A DNA stretch of 64,000 nucleotides from contig CATOSB010000002.1 in NCBI GenBank assembly GCA_951812305.1, forward strand, positions 62,001-126,000, given 5' to 3'. This stretch comes from an uncultured Paracoccaceae bacterium (GTDB taxonomy: Bacteria > Pseudomonadota > Alphaproteobacteria > Rhodobacterales > Rhodobacteraceae). The notes beneath the pieces are model-generated. The model was not told the origin of the DNA and did no database searches. It saw only the letters and a program-made list of their open reading frames with translations. The translations under genes were made by a program, and so were the position numbers. This document shows, piece by piece, positions 47,481 to 57,022 of the stretch. Numbering within the stretch: the stretch's first letter is position 1; the number at the start of each line of letters is the position of its first letter.

Positions 47481-48214
47481 CCTGCCTTCAAATGTATCTC
47501 GTTTTCCAGCCGACTGACCAACGCGCAGCCAAGTAACTGCGTCAGCGCTTCGGCCAGGTCCTCGACCGAGTCAGCCGTTCTGTAAAGCCCTCCGGTCAGA
47601 TCAGCGAGACATTGAGCAGAGTTGTAACGTCGTGATGTCTCGTCAGCGGCGCTCTGACTAAGCGCGTCCGTATCAAGACGAAATCCAATCACGTGTACTT
47701 TCAGCCTTGGGAATTCGCTGGCCAACCTTTGAGCCAACGCGCAGGGCGAGCGACCACAATTCTCCAGCCCATCGGTCACCAGAACCACGACGCCGGAGGC
47801 GGACGAATGTCTCAGCACCTCTACGGCTTGTTCAACTGCGAAAGTCAGCGGTGTACCACCCGTTGGCTCCAGCCGGTCGATGGTCGCGACGATGGCGTCG
47901 CCGGCATTCTCCTTCGGCCGGAATTCCAGTCGCACATTCGTGCATTCTGTCCGGCTAGGCCCGTAGATCGACAACCCGATCCGGCGCAGTTTTGCGGCTT
48001 CCGGAATTGCCAGTCTGACAGCACGGCGCGCATCGACAATTCGTCCCTCACCGGCCTTTCCATAGTGCCGTCCGGACATGGAACCGGACCCGTCGAACAC
48101 TAACATCGCGTCACTGGTGCATCCGCCACGCGAAGCCACCGGTTCGGGCATCAACGTGATGGCGGACATGGCCGCCCATGCCACTACGCGCCGGATATGC
48201 AGCCCACTTTTCAT
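47477..48214 (-). CDS. Exported von Willebrand A-domain protein
   Basis: 245 residues from ATG 48214 ([20 protein letters not shown]), with a signal sequence ending near PVASRG. The VWA domain has a MIDAS motif [20 protein letters not shown], the second-motif threonine in [20 protein letters not shown], and [17 protein letters not shown]. Six cysteines suggest disulfides in the periplasm. Function unknown. The open frame runs upstream to 48919, but that part overlaps dnaB. Confidence 0.82.
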   Translation of the reverse strand: MKSGLHIRRVVAWAAMSAITLMPEPVASRGGCTSDAMLVFDGSGSMSGRHYGKAGEGRIVDARRAVRLAIPEAAKLRRIGLSIYGPSRTECTNVRLEFRPKENAGDAIVATIDRLEPTGGTPLTFAVEQAVEVLRHSSASGVVVLVTDGLENCGRSPCALAQRLASEFPRLKVHVIGFRLDTDALSQSAADETSRRYNSAQCLADLTGGLYRTADSVEDLAEALTQLLGCALVSRLENEIHLKAG

Positions 48215-48502
48215 TGCCCCGAAGACTGGCACCTCAAAACAACGCTGTCCACGAAAACGCCAAGACGAACACCACTTTCTTGAAAAATACTTGTCCCCAA
48301 ACGCCTCATACGACCGATTCTCGAATCGGCATTGGCAACAACATGTGGTGGCGATCGGTTCGAATATTCTATATAGTGTTGAAAGAAGCCGTGCGAATTG
48401 TCGGAATATTGCAATTCTCAGGGCGTTCACGGCGGCTTGTCCACACTTTGACAGGCGCCCACCGGCACCGCAAAATCGGTCTCCACGAGGGGGACAGTAT
48501 TG

Positions 48503-49996
48503 ATGAACGAATTGACGGCAATCAAGCCCGAAGCTTCGACTTCGGAAGATGATACCATGCCGCATAACATTGAGGCCGAGCAGCAGCTTCTTGGTGCGAT
48601 TCTGACGAATAACGACACCTTTGATCGGGTGTCCTCGATCATTCAGCCGCAGCACTTTTTCGATCCCGTCCACCGCGAGATCTATGAAATCGCGTCTGCG
48701 CGGATCGCCAAAAACGCACTGGCCTCGCCGGTGACGTTGAAGGCGTTCATGGAAGATCATTCCGGCCTCAAAGAACTCGGCGGCCCGGCTTATCTGGCAC
48801 GCCTCGCTGGCGCGGCGATTTCCAGCTTTGCAGCGCGTGATTACGCGCAGATGATCTATGACCTCGCCATTCGGCGTGAATTGATCGGGCTGGGTCAGGA
48901 CATCTCCGCCAAAGCGCAAAAGGTCGAAGTTTCAAGCGAACCGAAAGAACAGATTATCGAGGCGGAACAGGCGCTGTATAAGCTGGGCGAAGAAGGTCAG
49001 GCCGACAGCGGATTCCAGTCTTTTCTGCGCGCGGTAACCGATGCGGTCAACGTTGCAAACGCCGCCTATCAGCGGGATGGGGGGCTGGCGGGCCTGCCGA
49101 CAGAGCTCACCGATCTCGATAAGAAACTCGGCGGGCTGCATCGCTCTGACCTACTAATCCTCGCCGGTCGCCCATCGATGGGTAAAACATCGCTGGCCAC
49201 CAACATCGCCTTCAACATCGCCAAGAAATACAAGCGCGGGCAACTGCCAGACGGCAGCGAAGGTGCGGTTGATGGCGGTGTGGTTGGTTTCTTCAGCCTT
49301 GAGATGAGCGCCGAGCAGCTGGCCGCCCGTGTTCTGTCCGAAGCTTCCGAGGTCCCAAGCGAGCAAATCCGCCGCGGCGACATGACGGAGGTGGAATTCC
49401 GCCGCTTTGTCGAAGCTGCCAAAACACTGGAGGCTTGTCCGCTTTACATCGACGATACACCCGCCCTGCCGATCAGCCAGCTTGCCGCCCGCGCGCGGCG
49501 CTTGAAACGTACACATGGGCTGGATGCGCTTTTTGTCGACTATCTTCAGCTCGTCAGACCGGCCACCGCCAAGGACAGCCGAGTCAACGAAGTCTCTGAA
49601 ATCACACAAGGTTTGAAAGCGATTGCGAAGGAACTCGACATCCCCGTCGTCGCCCTTTCACAGCTTTCCCGACAGGTCGAAAACCGGGACGACAAACGCC
49701 CGCAGCTTTCCGACTTAAGAGAATCAGGCTCCATCGAGCAGGACGCCGACGTCGTGATGTTCGTCTTCCGCGAAGAATATTACAAAGAACGCGAAAAACC
49801 GGGCGATCACGACCTTGAAGGCATGGCCAAATGGCAGGATGAGATGGAAAACGTGCACGGCAAATCCGAAGTCATCATCGGAAAGCAAAGACACGGACCC
49901 ATCGGCACGGTTGAATTGGCGTTTGAGGGCCGGTTCACCCGCTTCTCCAATCTGGTCAAACCCTGGCAGCAATCCGCACCTCCCACGGAGTTTTAG
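48503..49996 (+). CDS. dnaB: Replicative DNA helicase
   Basis: 497-residue hexameric helicase at the replication fork. N-terminal domain with PHNIEAEQQLLGAILTNNDT; RecA-type ATPase with Walker A LILAGRPSMGKTSLATNIAF, VGFFSLEMSAEQLAARVLSE, Walker B-like DALFVDYLQLVRP, QLSRQVENRDDKRPQLSDLR and the C-terminal KQRHGPIGTVEL. ATG 48503 is the start; a TTG precedes it by one codon. Confidence 0.97.
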   Translation: MNELTAIKPEASTSEDDTMPHNIEAEQQLLGAILTNNDTFDRVSSIIQPQHFFDPVHREIYEIASARIAKNALASPVTLKAFMEDHSGLKELGGPAYLARLAGAAISSFAARDYAQMIYDLAIRRELIGLGQDISAKAQKVEVSSEPKEQIIEAEQALYKLGEEGQADSGFQSFLRAVTDAVNVANAAYQRDGGLAGLPTELTDLDKKLGGLHRSDLLILAGRPSMGKTSLATNIAFNIAKKYKRGQLPDGSEGAVDGGVVGFFSLEMSAEQLAARVLSEASEVPSEQIRRGDMTEVEFRRFVEAAKTLEACPLYIDDTPALPISQLAARARRLKRTHGLDALFVDYLQLVRPATAKDSRVNEVSEITQGLKAIAKELDIPVVALSQLSRQVENRDDKRPQLSDLRESGSIEQDADVVMFVFREEYYKEREKPGDHDLEGMAKWQDEMENVHGKSEVIIGKQRHGPIGTVELAFEGRFTRFSNLVKPWQQSAPPTEF

Positions 49997-50098
49997 CCAG
50001 GACGCCGTTCGCGCGGGTCATGACGCCAATGATCCGCGCGCGCGGTGTAATCGCAAAATTGATTGGACTTGCAGTGCACCGCTGGGCACGGTTCACCT

Positions 50099-50899
50099 AT
50101 GCGCATACTTAGCTTCATCCTGGCATTGATTTGCCCGCCGCTTGCGGCGATGGCGACTGAGATAGAGGTCGACCTCGAACTGATACTGATGGTCGATGTC
50201 TCCCGCTCGATGACCGAAAATGAATTGGAAATTCAACGCCGTGGCTATGCCGAGGCGTTGCAGTCGGCTGATGTTTACGCAGCCGTTCAATCCGGCCTCT
50301 TGCAACGGGTCGCGATGTCATATGTCGAATGGGCCGGAACGCAGCGGGTTGTTGTCGACTGGCGCGTTCTGGAAACACCTGACGATCTTGCCGCTTTTGC
50401 CAGAACGCTGACCGCCAAATTCGACCCCACGCTGCGGCGCACCTCCATCGCTTCCGCTATTGAGTTTGGCGTGCGCTCAATCGAAGACAACGAATTCGCC
50501 GGGTTGCGCCGCGTGATCGACATCTCTGGCGATGGTCCCAACAATCAGGGCATCCCCGTAACAGACGCCCGCGATCACGCCATTTCGCAAGGGTTCATCA
50601 TCAATGGCCTGCCGCTTATGACGCAGGAAAGCTATAACGGGCGCAGTTGGTGGAACCTTGACGATCTTGACGAATATTATCGCCACTGCGTGATCGGCGG
50701 CCCCGGCGCTTTCGTCATTCCGGTGCTCGACTGGAATGACTTCGCCGCCGCTGTACGTAAGAAACTGGTTTTGGAAATTGCGGGGCTGCGCCGCGCGCCG
50801 CTAATCCGGGCACAGCACAAGTTCATGCCCAAAATGGATTGCCTGATCGGCGAGAAGTTGCGTCGCCAGCGAGAGGATATGTGGTCCGACGATCTCTGA
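50099..50899 (+). CDS. DUF1194 family exported VWA protein
   Basis: 266 residues. Signal peptide MRILSFILALICPPLAAMAT, then a DUF1194 VWA domain starting LELILMVDVSRSMTENELEI (MIDAS), with RTSIASAIEFGVRSI, RVIDISGDGPNNQGIPVTDA and WWNLDDLDEYYRHCVIGGPG. DUF1194 proteins are exported and of unknown function. Lies between dnaB and alr; probably its own transcript or joined to dnaB. Confidence 0.85.
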   Translation: MRILSFILALICPPLAAMATEIEVDLELILMVDVSRSMTENELEIQRRGYAEALQSADVYAAVQSGLLQRVAMSYVEWAGTQRVVVDWRVLETPDDLAAFARTLTAKFDPTLRRTSIASAIEFGVRSIEDNEFAGLRRVIDISGDGPNNQGIPVTDARDHAISQGFIINGLPLMTQESYNGRSWWNLDDLDEYYRHCVIGGPGAFVIPVLDWNDFAAAVRKKLVLEIAGLRRAPLIRAQHKFMPKMDCLIGEKLRRQREDMWSDDL

Positions 50900-50944
50900 C
50901 CTTTCAGCTTGCGCCGATGCACACCACCAGCCTAAACCCAACCC

Positions 50945-51991
50945 ATGAGTACAGGCATTCTTACCATCGATCTGGAAGCGATCGTATCCAACTGGCGTTC
51001 GCTGGATTCATTGTCGCCATCCACCACTCAAACAGGGGCGACTGTTAAGGCGGACGGCTATAGCCAGGGGGCGGCTGCGGTATCGCGGGCCTTGGTTCGT
51101 GCCGGATGCCGCGACTTCTTTGTTGCCGCTGCCGAGGAGGGCGCGGAAGTGCGCGAAGTCGTGGGCGATGGTCCCCGCATCTATGTCTATTCCGGCCATA
51201 TGCCGGGGGATACGGACATGATTGGCGATCTGGGGCTGATCCCGCTTTTGAATAGCATCGAACAGATGACACGCCATATAGAGGCGCTGCCGATCCACCC
51301 ATTCGGCGTGCAACTCGACAGCGGTATGAACCGGCTTGGCATGGAACCCGAGGAATGGTTCGCAGCCCGCGATCTGATCATGCGCCAGCGCCCCGCGATG
51401 ATCATGAGCCATCTGGCCTGCGCCGACGAACCCGACCATCCGATGAACGCACAACAGCTCGAACAGTTCCGCCAAATGGTCGCGGGAACGGATGTGCCAT
51501 TGTCGCTTGCTGCCACGGCGGGCATTCTGCTGGGCGAGGATTACCAATTCGACGTCACGCGCCCCGGCATCGGGCTTTATGGCGGCTGGCCGTTTGAGGA
51601 TGGCAAAGCGACTGCGCAAATCTCTGTACCGGTGATCCAGACGCGAGACCTGGAGGAAGGCGAACCGGTTGGCTATGGCAATTCCTGGATCGCTGGCAAA
51701 CCGACCAAAATTGCAACGATTGCCGCTGGTTACGCCGATGGGGTTATCCGCGCGGCTTCTAACCATGGTGTCGTTTTCGCAGAAGAAACACCTTGCCCCA
51801 TTGTTGGCCGCATATCAATGGATCTGATCACGGTTGATGTGACTCATTTGGCTAACGTTCCCCGCTCACTGGATCTGCTGTCTCCCGGCCAGACCATCGA
51901 CGATCTCGCCCGGTCAGCGGGCACCATTGGCCACGAAATCCTGACAGCAATGGGCGCAAGATATTCCCGCCGTTACATAGGCAACCCGTGA
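50945..51991 (+). CDS. alr: Alanine racemase
   Basis: 348-residue fold-type III PLP enzyme making D-alanine for peptidoglycan. The PLP lysine is in TVKADGYSQGAAAV; LDSGMNRLGMEPEEW and RPGIGLYGGWPF are typical; the second catalytic Tyr lies in VGYGNSWIAGKPTKIATIAA, and VGRISMDLITVDVTHL is near the C terminus. The stop overlaps the mlaE start (GTGA). Confidence 0.94.
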   Translation: MSTGILTIDLEAIVSNWRSLDSLSPSTTQTGATVKADGYSQGAAAVSRALVRAGCRDFFVAAAEEGAEVREVVGDGPRIYVYSGHMPGDTDMIGDLGLIPLLNSIEQMTRHIEALPIHPFGVQLDSGMNRLGMEPEEWFAARDLIMRQRPAMIMSHLACADEPDHPMNAQQLEQFRQMVAGTDVPLSLAATAGILLGEDYQFDVTRPGIGLYGGWPFEDGKATAQISVPVIQTRDLEEGEPVGYGNSWIAGKPTKIATIAAGYADGVIRAASNHGVVFAEETPCPIVGRISMDLITVDVTHLANVPRSLDLLSPGQTIDDLARSAGTIGHEILTAMGARYSRRYIGNP

Positions 51992-52767
51992 CATTCGTTC
52001 TGTCGCCCGTCGCGGCTATCGGCCGCTCTGCGTTGGCCTTTTTGGCAATCATCGGACGTGTCGCGATCTACGCGGTTCAGGCGGTGTCGCACGTTGTGCG
52101 TCCGCCATTCTACTTTCGCGAATTTCTGTCCGCCACAATGACCATCGGCTATTTCAGCCTGCCCGTCGTCGGTCTGACCGCGCTATTCACCGGCGGCGCA
52201 CTGGCCCTTCAGATCTTTGCAGGCGGCGCGCGGTTCAACGCAGAGGCCGTGGTGCCACAGATCGTTGCCATTGGGATCGTGCGCGAACTTGGTCCGGTCC
52301 TGACCGGCCTGATGGTCGCAGGCCGTGTATCCGCGGCCATCGCCGCCGAAATTGGCACGATGAAGGTCACCGAACAGATCGATGCGCTAACCACGCTTTC
52401 CACCAACCCGATGAAGTACTTGACGGTGCCCCGCGTTCTGGCCGCCACGCTGGTCGTGCCGGTTCTCGCCGCCGTGGGCGATACGATCGGCATTATGGGT
52501 GGCTATCTGGTCAGCGTCAGTCGGCTCGATTTCAACGCCGCCGTTTACCTGCAAAACACCGTCGATTTTCTGGAGGCAACCGATGTCGTCAGCGGGTTGG
52601 TCAAAGCAGCCGTCTTCGGGTTCATTGTCGCCCTGATGGGCTGCTTCCACGGAATGCATTCTGGCCGTGGCGCGCAGGGCGTAGGGCGTGCCACAACATC
52701 CGCTGTGGTGTCATCATCTATCTTAATACTGGCGTCTAACTACCTGTTAACGGAACTTTTCTTTTGA
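51988..52767 (+). CDS. mlaE: MlaE-type ABC transporter permease
   Basis: 259-residue membrane permease of the MlaE (YrbE) family, with several transmembrane helices and VVPQIVAIGIVRELGPVLTG, GRVSAAIAAEIGTMKVTEQI, TTLSTNPMKYLTVPRVLAAT. Moves phospholipids between outer and inner membranes in the Mla system. GTG start overlapping alr; mlaF starts inside its stop. No mlaD was seen adjacent. Confidence 0.9.
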   Translation: MTFVLSPVAAIGRSALAFLAIIGRVAIYAVQAVSHVVRPPFYFREFLSATMTIGYFSLPVVGLTALFTGGALALQIFAGGARFNAEAVVPQIVAIGIVRELGPVLTGLMVAGRVSAAIAAEIGTMKVTEQIDALTTLSTNPMKYLTVPRVLAATLVVPVLAAVGDTIGIMGGYLVSVSRLDFNAAVYLQNTVDFLEATDVVSGLVKAAVFGFIVALMGCFHGMHSGRGAQGVGRATTSAVVSSSILILASNYLLTELFF

Positions 52768-53510
52768 TCGCGCTGACCGGCGTGCATAAGGCGTTTGGCG
52801 CCAACCGCGTGCTTCAAGGCATCGATCTTGAGATCGCCAGTGGCTCCAGCATGGTCATCATTGGCGGCTCTGGCACAGGCAAATCCGTGCTTCTGAAATG
52901 CATCCTCGGGCTGATTTCCCATGACACGGGGTCGATCACGCTGGACGGGCAGGATGTGACCACAGCCGAACGCGACACGTTCCTCGCCCGCTTCGGAATG
53001 CTGTTTCAGGGTGGCGCGCTTTTTGACTCTCTGTCCGTGTGGCAGAACGTGTCTTTCCGTCTGCTACGTGGGTCACTGAAACGCCCAAAGGACGAAGCGC
53101 GCGAAATTGCCATTGAAAAGCTGCGCCGCGTAGGCCTGAAACCGGACGTGGCCGATCTGTTTCCTTCCGAATTGTCTGGCGGAATGCAAAAGCGCGTGGG
53201 GCTTGCGCGCGCCATCGCGGCGGAACCCGAGATCATTTTCTTTGATGAGCCCACTGCGGGTCTCGATCCCATTATGTCGGGCGTTATCAATGAGTTGGTG
53301 CGCGAGATTGTGACGGAAATCGGTGCCACGGCGATGACGATCACCCATGACATGACAAGCGTGCGTGCCATCGCCGACAATGTCGCGATGCTGCATGACG
53401 GCGTGATCCAATGGACCGGGCCAGTGGCCGATCTTGACAGTTCCGGCGACGCGCATCTCGATCAGTTCATCCACGGTCGTGCCGAGGGTCCGATTGAGGC
53501 GGTGAGATAG
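52764..53510 (+). CDS. mlaF: MlaF-type ABC transporter ATPase
   Basis: 248 residues, TTG start overlapping the mlaE stop. Walker A MVIIGGSGTGKSVLLKCILG, signature ELSGGMQKRVGLARAIAAE, Walker B IIFFDEPTAGLDPIMSGVIN, H-loop ITHDMTSVRAIADNVAMLHD. Pairs with MlaE. The next small membrane gene starts two bases after the stop. Confidence 0.93.
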   Translation: MIALTGVHKAFGANRVLQGIDLEIASGSSMVIIGGSGTGKSVLLKCILGLISHDTGSITLDGQDVTTAERDTFLARFGMLFQGGALFDSLSVWQNVSFRLLRGSLKRPKDEAREIAIEKLRRVGLKPDVADLFPSELSGGMQKRVGLARAIAAEPEIIFFDEPTAGLDPIMSGVINELVREIVTEIGATAMTITHDMTSVRAIADNVAMLHDGVIQWTGPVADLDSSGDAHLDQFIHGRAEGPIEAVR

Positions 53511-53512
53511 CC

Positions 53513-53902
53513 GTGCAGAATCTTGGCCTTATGGTTATGATGATCGTGTCATTTTATGCGCTGAGCACCGTCGCTTGCTGGCTTATCATGATGAGGAGGA
53601 CCCACGGCATCGTCTATGCACCTGTTCGGCTTTTCCGTCAATACAAACCCATCATCAGGGCCTTCGCATTTGGATTTTTTCCTGCCGCACTGATTATTGC
53701 ATTTATTGCGCCCGACTCACCGGAAAAGCTTTCTTCTGCATTCCTGATTTTTTCTGCGGGATTATTGATAAGCGGTCTTCTCGTTCATAAAGATCTGCGC
53801 AGGAAAGCACCACGAACGCGCGCCTATGAAATTGTAATAATCGCGGCCACCGGTGTCGGTCTGGCGCTTTCTTTGTTGTACTTCTTTGTCCTGAGGACCT
53901 GA
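53513..53902 (+). CDS. Unknown small membrane protein in the mla operon
   Basis: 129 residues from a GTG at 53513, with about four hydrophobic segments (MVMMIVSFYALSTVACWLIM, FAFGFFPAALIIAFIA, LIFSAGLLISGLLVH, IVIIAATGVGLALSLLYFFV). No family recognised. Tight spacing (2 bases after mlaF, 1 base before the PqiA-like gene) indicates one operon with mlaE-mlaF, so a role in envelope lipid transport is an inference. Confidence 0.75.
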   Translation: MQNLGLMVMMIVSFYALSTVACWLIMMRRTHGIVYAPVRLFRQYKPIIRAFAFGFFPAALIIAFIAPDSPEKLSSAFLIFSAGLLISGLLVHKDLRRKAPRTRAYEIVIIAATGVGLALSLLYFFVLRT

Positions 53903-53903
53903 C

Positions 53904-54386
53904 ATGCCAACGACATTCCTGCGCTTTGCCAACCTCGCACTTCTCGTCCTGTTTCCTGTCGCCTGGTTTGCCCCGCTGATGCGCGCCGGGCTACTTCCTC
54001 TTTTCGGACTGTCAGAGATTTCCGTCATCTCGGGCTTGCAATCCCTGTGGGGCAGTGACGTATTCCTCGCCCTTCTGGTCACGGCCTTTGCACTTTTCGC
54101 GCCCTATCTCAAAACCATTGGTCTGGCATTGGTTCACTTTCATCTCGCGTCGACACGTTTGATGCCCACGCTGTCGATTCTCGGTAAGCTTGCGATGGCA
54201 GACGTGTTTCTGATCGCGCTTTACATCGTCGTTGTGAAAGGCGTCGGGCTGGCAACGGTCGAAACCGCATGGGGCCTTTATCTCTTTACTGGATGCATTC
54301 TGGCCTCAATCGCAATATCGTTTCTTACCTCGAAACAAACGGGTGGATTTGTCCCGGAAATAGATGCCTCCGAGACCCAAAGGTGA
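53904..54386 (+). CDS. PqiA-like membrane protein
   Basis: 160 residues with four transmembrane helices: LALLVLFPVAWFAPLM, FLALLVTAFALFAPYLK, LGKLAMADVFLIALYIVVVK and LYLFTGCILASIAISFL. The MADVFLIALYIVVVK segment is typical of the paraquat-inducible protein A family, which works with MCE-domain transport proteins. Downstream of mlaE-mlaF, it may be part of the same lipid-transport machinery. The IS66 element begins 20 bases after the stop. Confidence 0.75.
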   Translation: MPTTFLRFANLALLVLFPVAWFAPLMRAGLLPLFGLSEISVISGLQSLWGSDVFLALLVTAFALFAPYLKTIGLALVHFHLASTRLMPTLSILGKLAMADVFLIALYIVVVKGVGLATVETAWGLYLFTGCILASIAISFLTSKQTGGFVPEIDASETQR

Positions 54387-54406
54387 ATATTTTCCTAATT
54401 TTTCCC

Positions 54407-56007
54407 GTAACTCCCAAGCACCCTGTCCGATAGGGTTGCGGGGTTTTGTTCCGTCAGAGCCGTGCGATGATCTGAGGTGGTGACAGGGTCAGGATTTCCA
54501 GGATGTTGAACCGGTGTTTTCTGGCCGTCGAGATGACGGACCTGATGTCGGCGAAGACCCGCGCGCCCTCGAGGGTGCGGAAGGTGCCCGAGATTTTCAT
54601 GCGCAGCTTCATCATGCGCAGGTCCTGTTCGGCCTGATTGTTTGTGAATGGGACCGCGAAGTCGGCGATGAATCGCAAAACGTCATCGCGGTAGTCACGC
54701 AGGCGGAGGAGCAGGTTGTGGCCTGGCCGCCTGGCTTTTCGGCCGCGGGTGCCGGGGCTTTTGGCCAGCGGGGGCTGGCGTTCGTGGAAGGCGAGCCCCT
54801 TGGCGAGGATCGCCATGTATCTGGTGACTATACCCTGGCGAACCAGTTCCGGGAGTTCGGTCTCGCCTTGATCCTGAGCCGCGCATCTGAGCTGATTGGC
54901 GCTATGAAGCACTGCGCTCATCTCCGTCGCCCAAGGCTCTTTTTCGATCTCTTCGATGGCCTTGAGTTCGCGCAAGTGATGCGCCCCGCAGAGGGCGTGG
55001 GCGTCCACTCCGCTCATATGGGCGTAGTAGGGTTTCCAGTGATCATGAATGATCGTCCCGCCGGTCAGGAAGGTTGGAACAGCACCGCGTTTGGCGCTGA
55101 TGCGGTAATGGGTGAAGGCGGTACCGCAGATCGTGTGCAGCCAGTGCAGCTTGCCGGCAACACGAAGTCCGGTCTCGTCCAGATGCCGAACGCCGCCTTC
55201 GGCAAGCCGGGCGAGAATGTGTTCAACCACGACACCCATCTTATTTGCCGCGCCGCGCGTCCAGTTGGTCACGCTGGCCGCGCACAAGCTGGTGGCCCCA
55301 AACAGGTCGCGCATAAGCTGGCAGACCCGATCCTCGGGTATCAGCTGCTGAACATTGCAATAGACCGCCACTGCCCGCATGCGCGTGCCATATTGCACAT
55401 GCGCGGCCACGCCATCGGGAAAGCCAGCCGTCGTCGTGGCTCGACAATGGTCGCAACAATAAACCGCCGCCTGATGCTCGGTGACCTCCAGGCGTGGCGC
55501 AGGCAAGTCGAACACCTGACGCTTCTCGATCCCTTTCACCATCTCCGCCGTCAGGGCGCTCTGACAGGCGCTGCAATGCGTCGCCTCATGCCGTTCGACA
55601 AAGTCGGGTGTTGACGTCTGGCGCAGGGTGTCGCCCCGGTGGCCAACTTGGCCGCCACTTTTCTTTCCGGATTTGCCACGCAGGCTGCGCGGGGCTGGCT
55701 TCTTCAGGCCATCACTTGAAGGGGGCTTGCTGCTATTGCTGCTGTTCTTGGCCAACTGTCGGCGCAGGTCCGTGATCTCTTCCGCCATGCTCGCCAACGC
55801 AGCTTCAAGCTCAGCGATCCGACGCAGAGCCGTGGCGAGAAGTTGTTCAAGGGCGGCAACCTGATCCATCCCACCACTGATTCAGAGAAATCAACCCGGC
55901 GCCACAGAATTCAGACAAGAAAGAAAAAAAACACGCGCAAAATGGCAAATTCGACTCACCATAAAACTGACAATAACACTCAAACGTGGGGGGTGCTTGG
56001 GAGTTAC
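54407..56007 (-). mobile_element. IS66-family element with a single transposase gene (1601 bp)
   Basis: Perfect terminal repeats GTAACTCCCAAGCACCC (17 bp) and an 8-bp target duplication TTTTTCCC at 54399-54406 and 56008-56015. It carries only the TnpC-type gene, without the accessory tnpA and tnpB, as in the ISBst12 group. Inserted between genes; no coding frame is broken. Confidence 0.95.
54454..55869 (-). CDS. IS66-family transposase (TnpC)
   Basis: 471 residues: N-terminal coiled coil (LEQLLATALRRIAELEAALA), the SSNSSKPPSSDGLKKP linker, zinc-finger-like cysteines (CSACQSAL; CCDHC), then the IS66 DDE core with GVRHLDETGLRVAGKLHWLH, TIIHDHWKPYYAHMSGVDAH, ALCGAHHLRELKAIEEIEKE and FTNNQAEQDLRMMKLRMKIS, and a C-terminal ARVFADIRSVISTARKHRFN segment. 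Complete, so the element may be active. Confidence 0.94.
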   Translation of the reverse strand: MDQVAALEQLLATALRRIAELEAALASMAEEITDLRRQLAKNSSNSSKPPSSDGLKKPAPRSLRGKSGKKSGGQVGHRGDTLRQTSTPDFVERHEATHCSACQSALTAEMVKGIEKRQVFDLPAPRLEVTEHQAAVYCCDHCRATTTAGFPDGVAAHVQYGTRMRAVAVYCNVQQLIPEDRVCQLMRDLFGATSLCAASVTNWTRGAANKMGVVVEHILARLAEGGVRHLDETGLRVAGKLHWLHTICGTAFTHYRISAKRGAVPTFLTGGTIIHDHWKPYYAHMSGVDAHALCGAHHLRELKAIEEIEKEPWATEMSAVLHSANQLRCAAQDQGETELPELVRQGIVTRYMAILAKGLAFHERQPPLAKSPGTRGRKARRPGHNLLLRLRDYRDDVLRFIADFAVPFTNNQAEQDLRMMKLRMKISGTFRTLEGARVFADIRSVISTARKHRFNILEILTLSPPQIIARL

Positions 56008-56080
56008 TTTTTCCCTTTATATTTATGAGAACCAGCATAGACTAAGCGCTTAGTCATTATGGGTTTTCGGGGGGAAGGCC

Positions 56081-56962
56081 TTGTCAGGGGAATTTAAAGC
56101 CGGGGTGGCGGTGCTGCAGCAGGCGGCACAATTGATTTCGATGGTAGCGCTGGTTTTGCTGGCTGCGTTTTCAGTAGGATACACCGCCGCCTGTTACTTT
56201 GGCTATGCGGAATGGTTGAACTTTCCGATGGCAATTGGCGACACCATTTACCTTGAATCGGGGTATTATGTGCAGCTGGGCCTGACCGGTTTCCTGATCG
56301 CCTTGTGTTTATTTTTGCCGACCAACCGCAGAATTCTTTCACTGGAAAACTCACATCGCCGGTTTCACATCGGGATGCGCGATGTTGCACAGGCCTATGC
56401 AATGGCGCATACCGCCGACCGGTCCGGCAATTTCAATCTGAAAAGCGAATTCGACTCTGTGCGGGCACGGATCAAGTTTCTGCGCGACCATCCAGACCTT
56501 GGCGGGTTGGAACCCGACGTTCTGGAAGTTGCCGCCCAGATGAGCCATGTTTCGGAGGATCTGGCGACGATCTATTCTGACGACAGTGTCGGGCGCGCGA
56601 AAGACTTCCTGACCGCCCGACAGGCCGAACTTGATTTGTTTAACGAGCGTCTGGAAGAGGCCAAGCGTTACGTCACCGAAATGCGCCGCTGGGTGGATCA
56701 GGTCGAACTGGATGAAAGCATTGCGGAATCTGAGTTGCGGCGGTTGGGCGATCAACTTGACGAAATTTTGCCTGATCTCGTTTTGAAAACGCGCGATGCC
56801 GGATTTGCCGCCCACGTACCGGAAGCCGAACCTGTGACAAGAGATGTAGAAATCGAGGCCCGCGATGACGGAATCCTCGAATATCTGGAAGAGCGGCGCA
56901 AACTGGTCGAGAAATCTGACCGAAAGACTCTCCCCCCTTTGAAAGTGCACTCGGCAGAGTAG
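56081..56962 (+). CDS. Hypothetical membrane protein with coiled coil, upstream of radA
   Basis: 293 residues, TTG start at 56081. Two transmembrane helices (QLISMVALVLLAAFSVGYTA and GYYVQLGLTGFLIALCLFLP) with a short loop, then a long charged helical region (AELDLFNERLEEAKRYVTEM, ELRRLGDQLDEILPDLVLKT). The family is conserved next to radA in Rhodobacterales as I recall, but its function is unknown. The IS66 element ends 74 bases upstream and may affect its promoter. Confidence 0.75.
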   Translation: MSGEFKAGVAVLQQAAQLISMVALVLLAAFSVGYTAACYFGYAEWLNFPMAIGDTIYLESGYYVQLGLTGFLIALCLFLPTNRRILSLENSHRRFHIGMRDVAQAYAMAHTADRSGNFNLKSEFDSVRARIKFLRDHPDLGGLEPDVLEVAAQMSHVSEDLATIYSDDSVGRAKDFLTARQAELDLFNERLEEAKRYVTEMRRWVDQVELDESIAESELRRLGDQLDEILPDLVLKTRDAGFAAHVPEAEPVTRDVEIEARDDGILEYLEERRKLVEKSDRKTLPPLKVHSAE

Positions 56963-57022
56963 CCATCGGGCGCCATCACATCGACGACTTGCACGCGCAC
57001 GCATTCGGCGGCAAGAAGCGGC

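Noticed and set aside
47477..48919. 480-residue form of the VWA protein
   Set aside because: The extra 235 N-terminal residues overlap the upstream region and 5' part of dnaB; the signal peptide begins at 48214.
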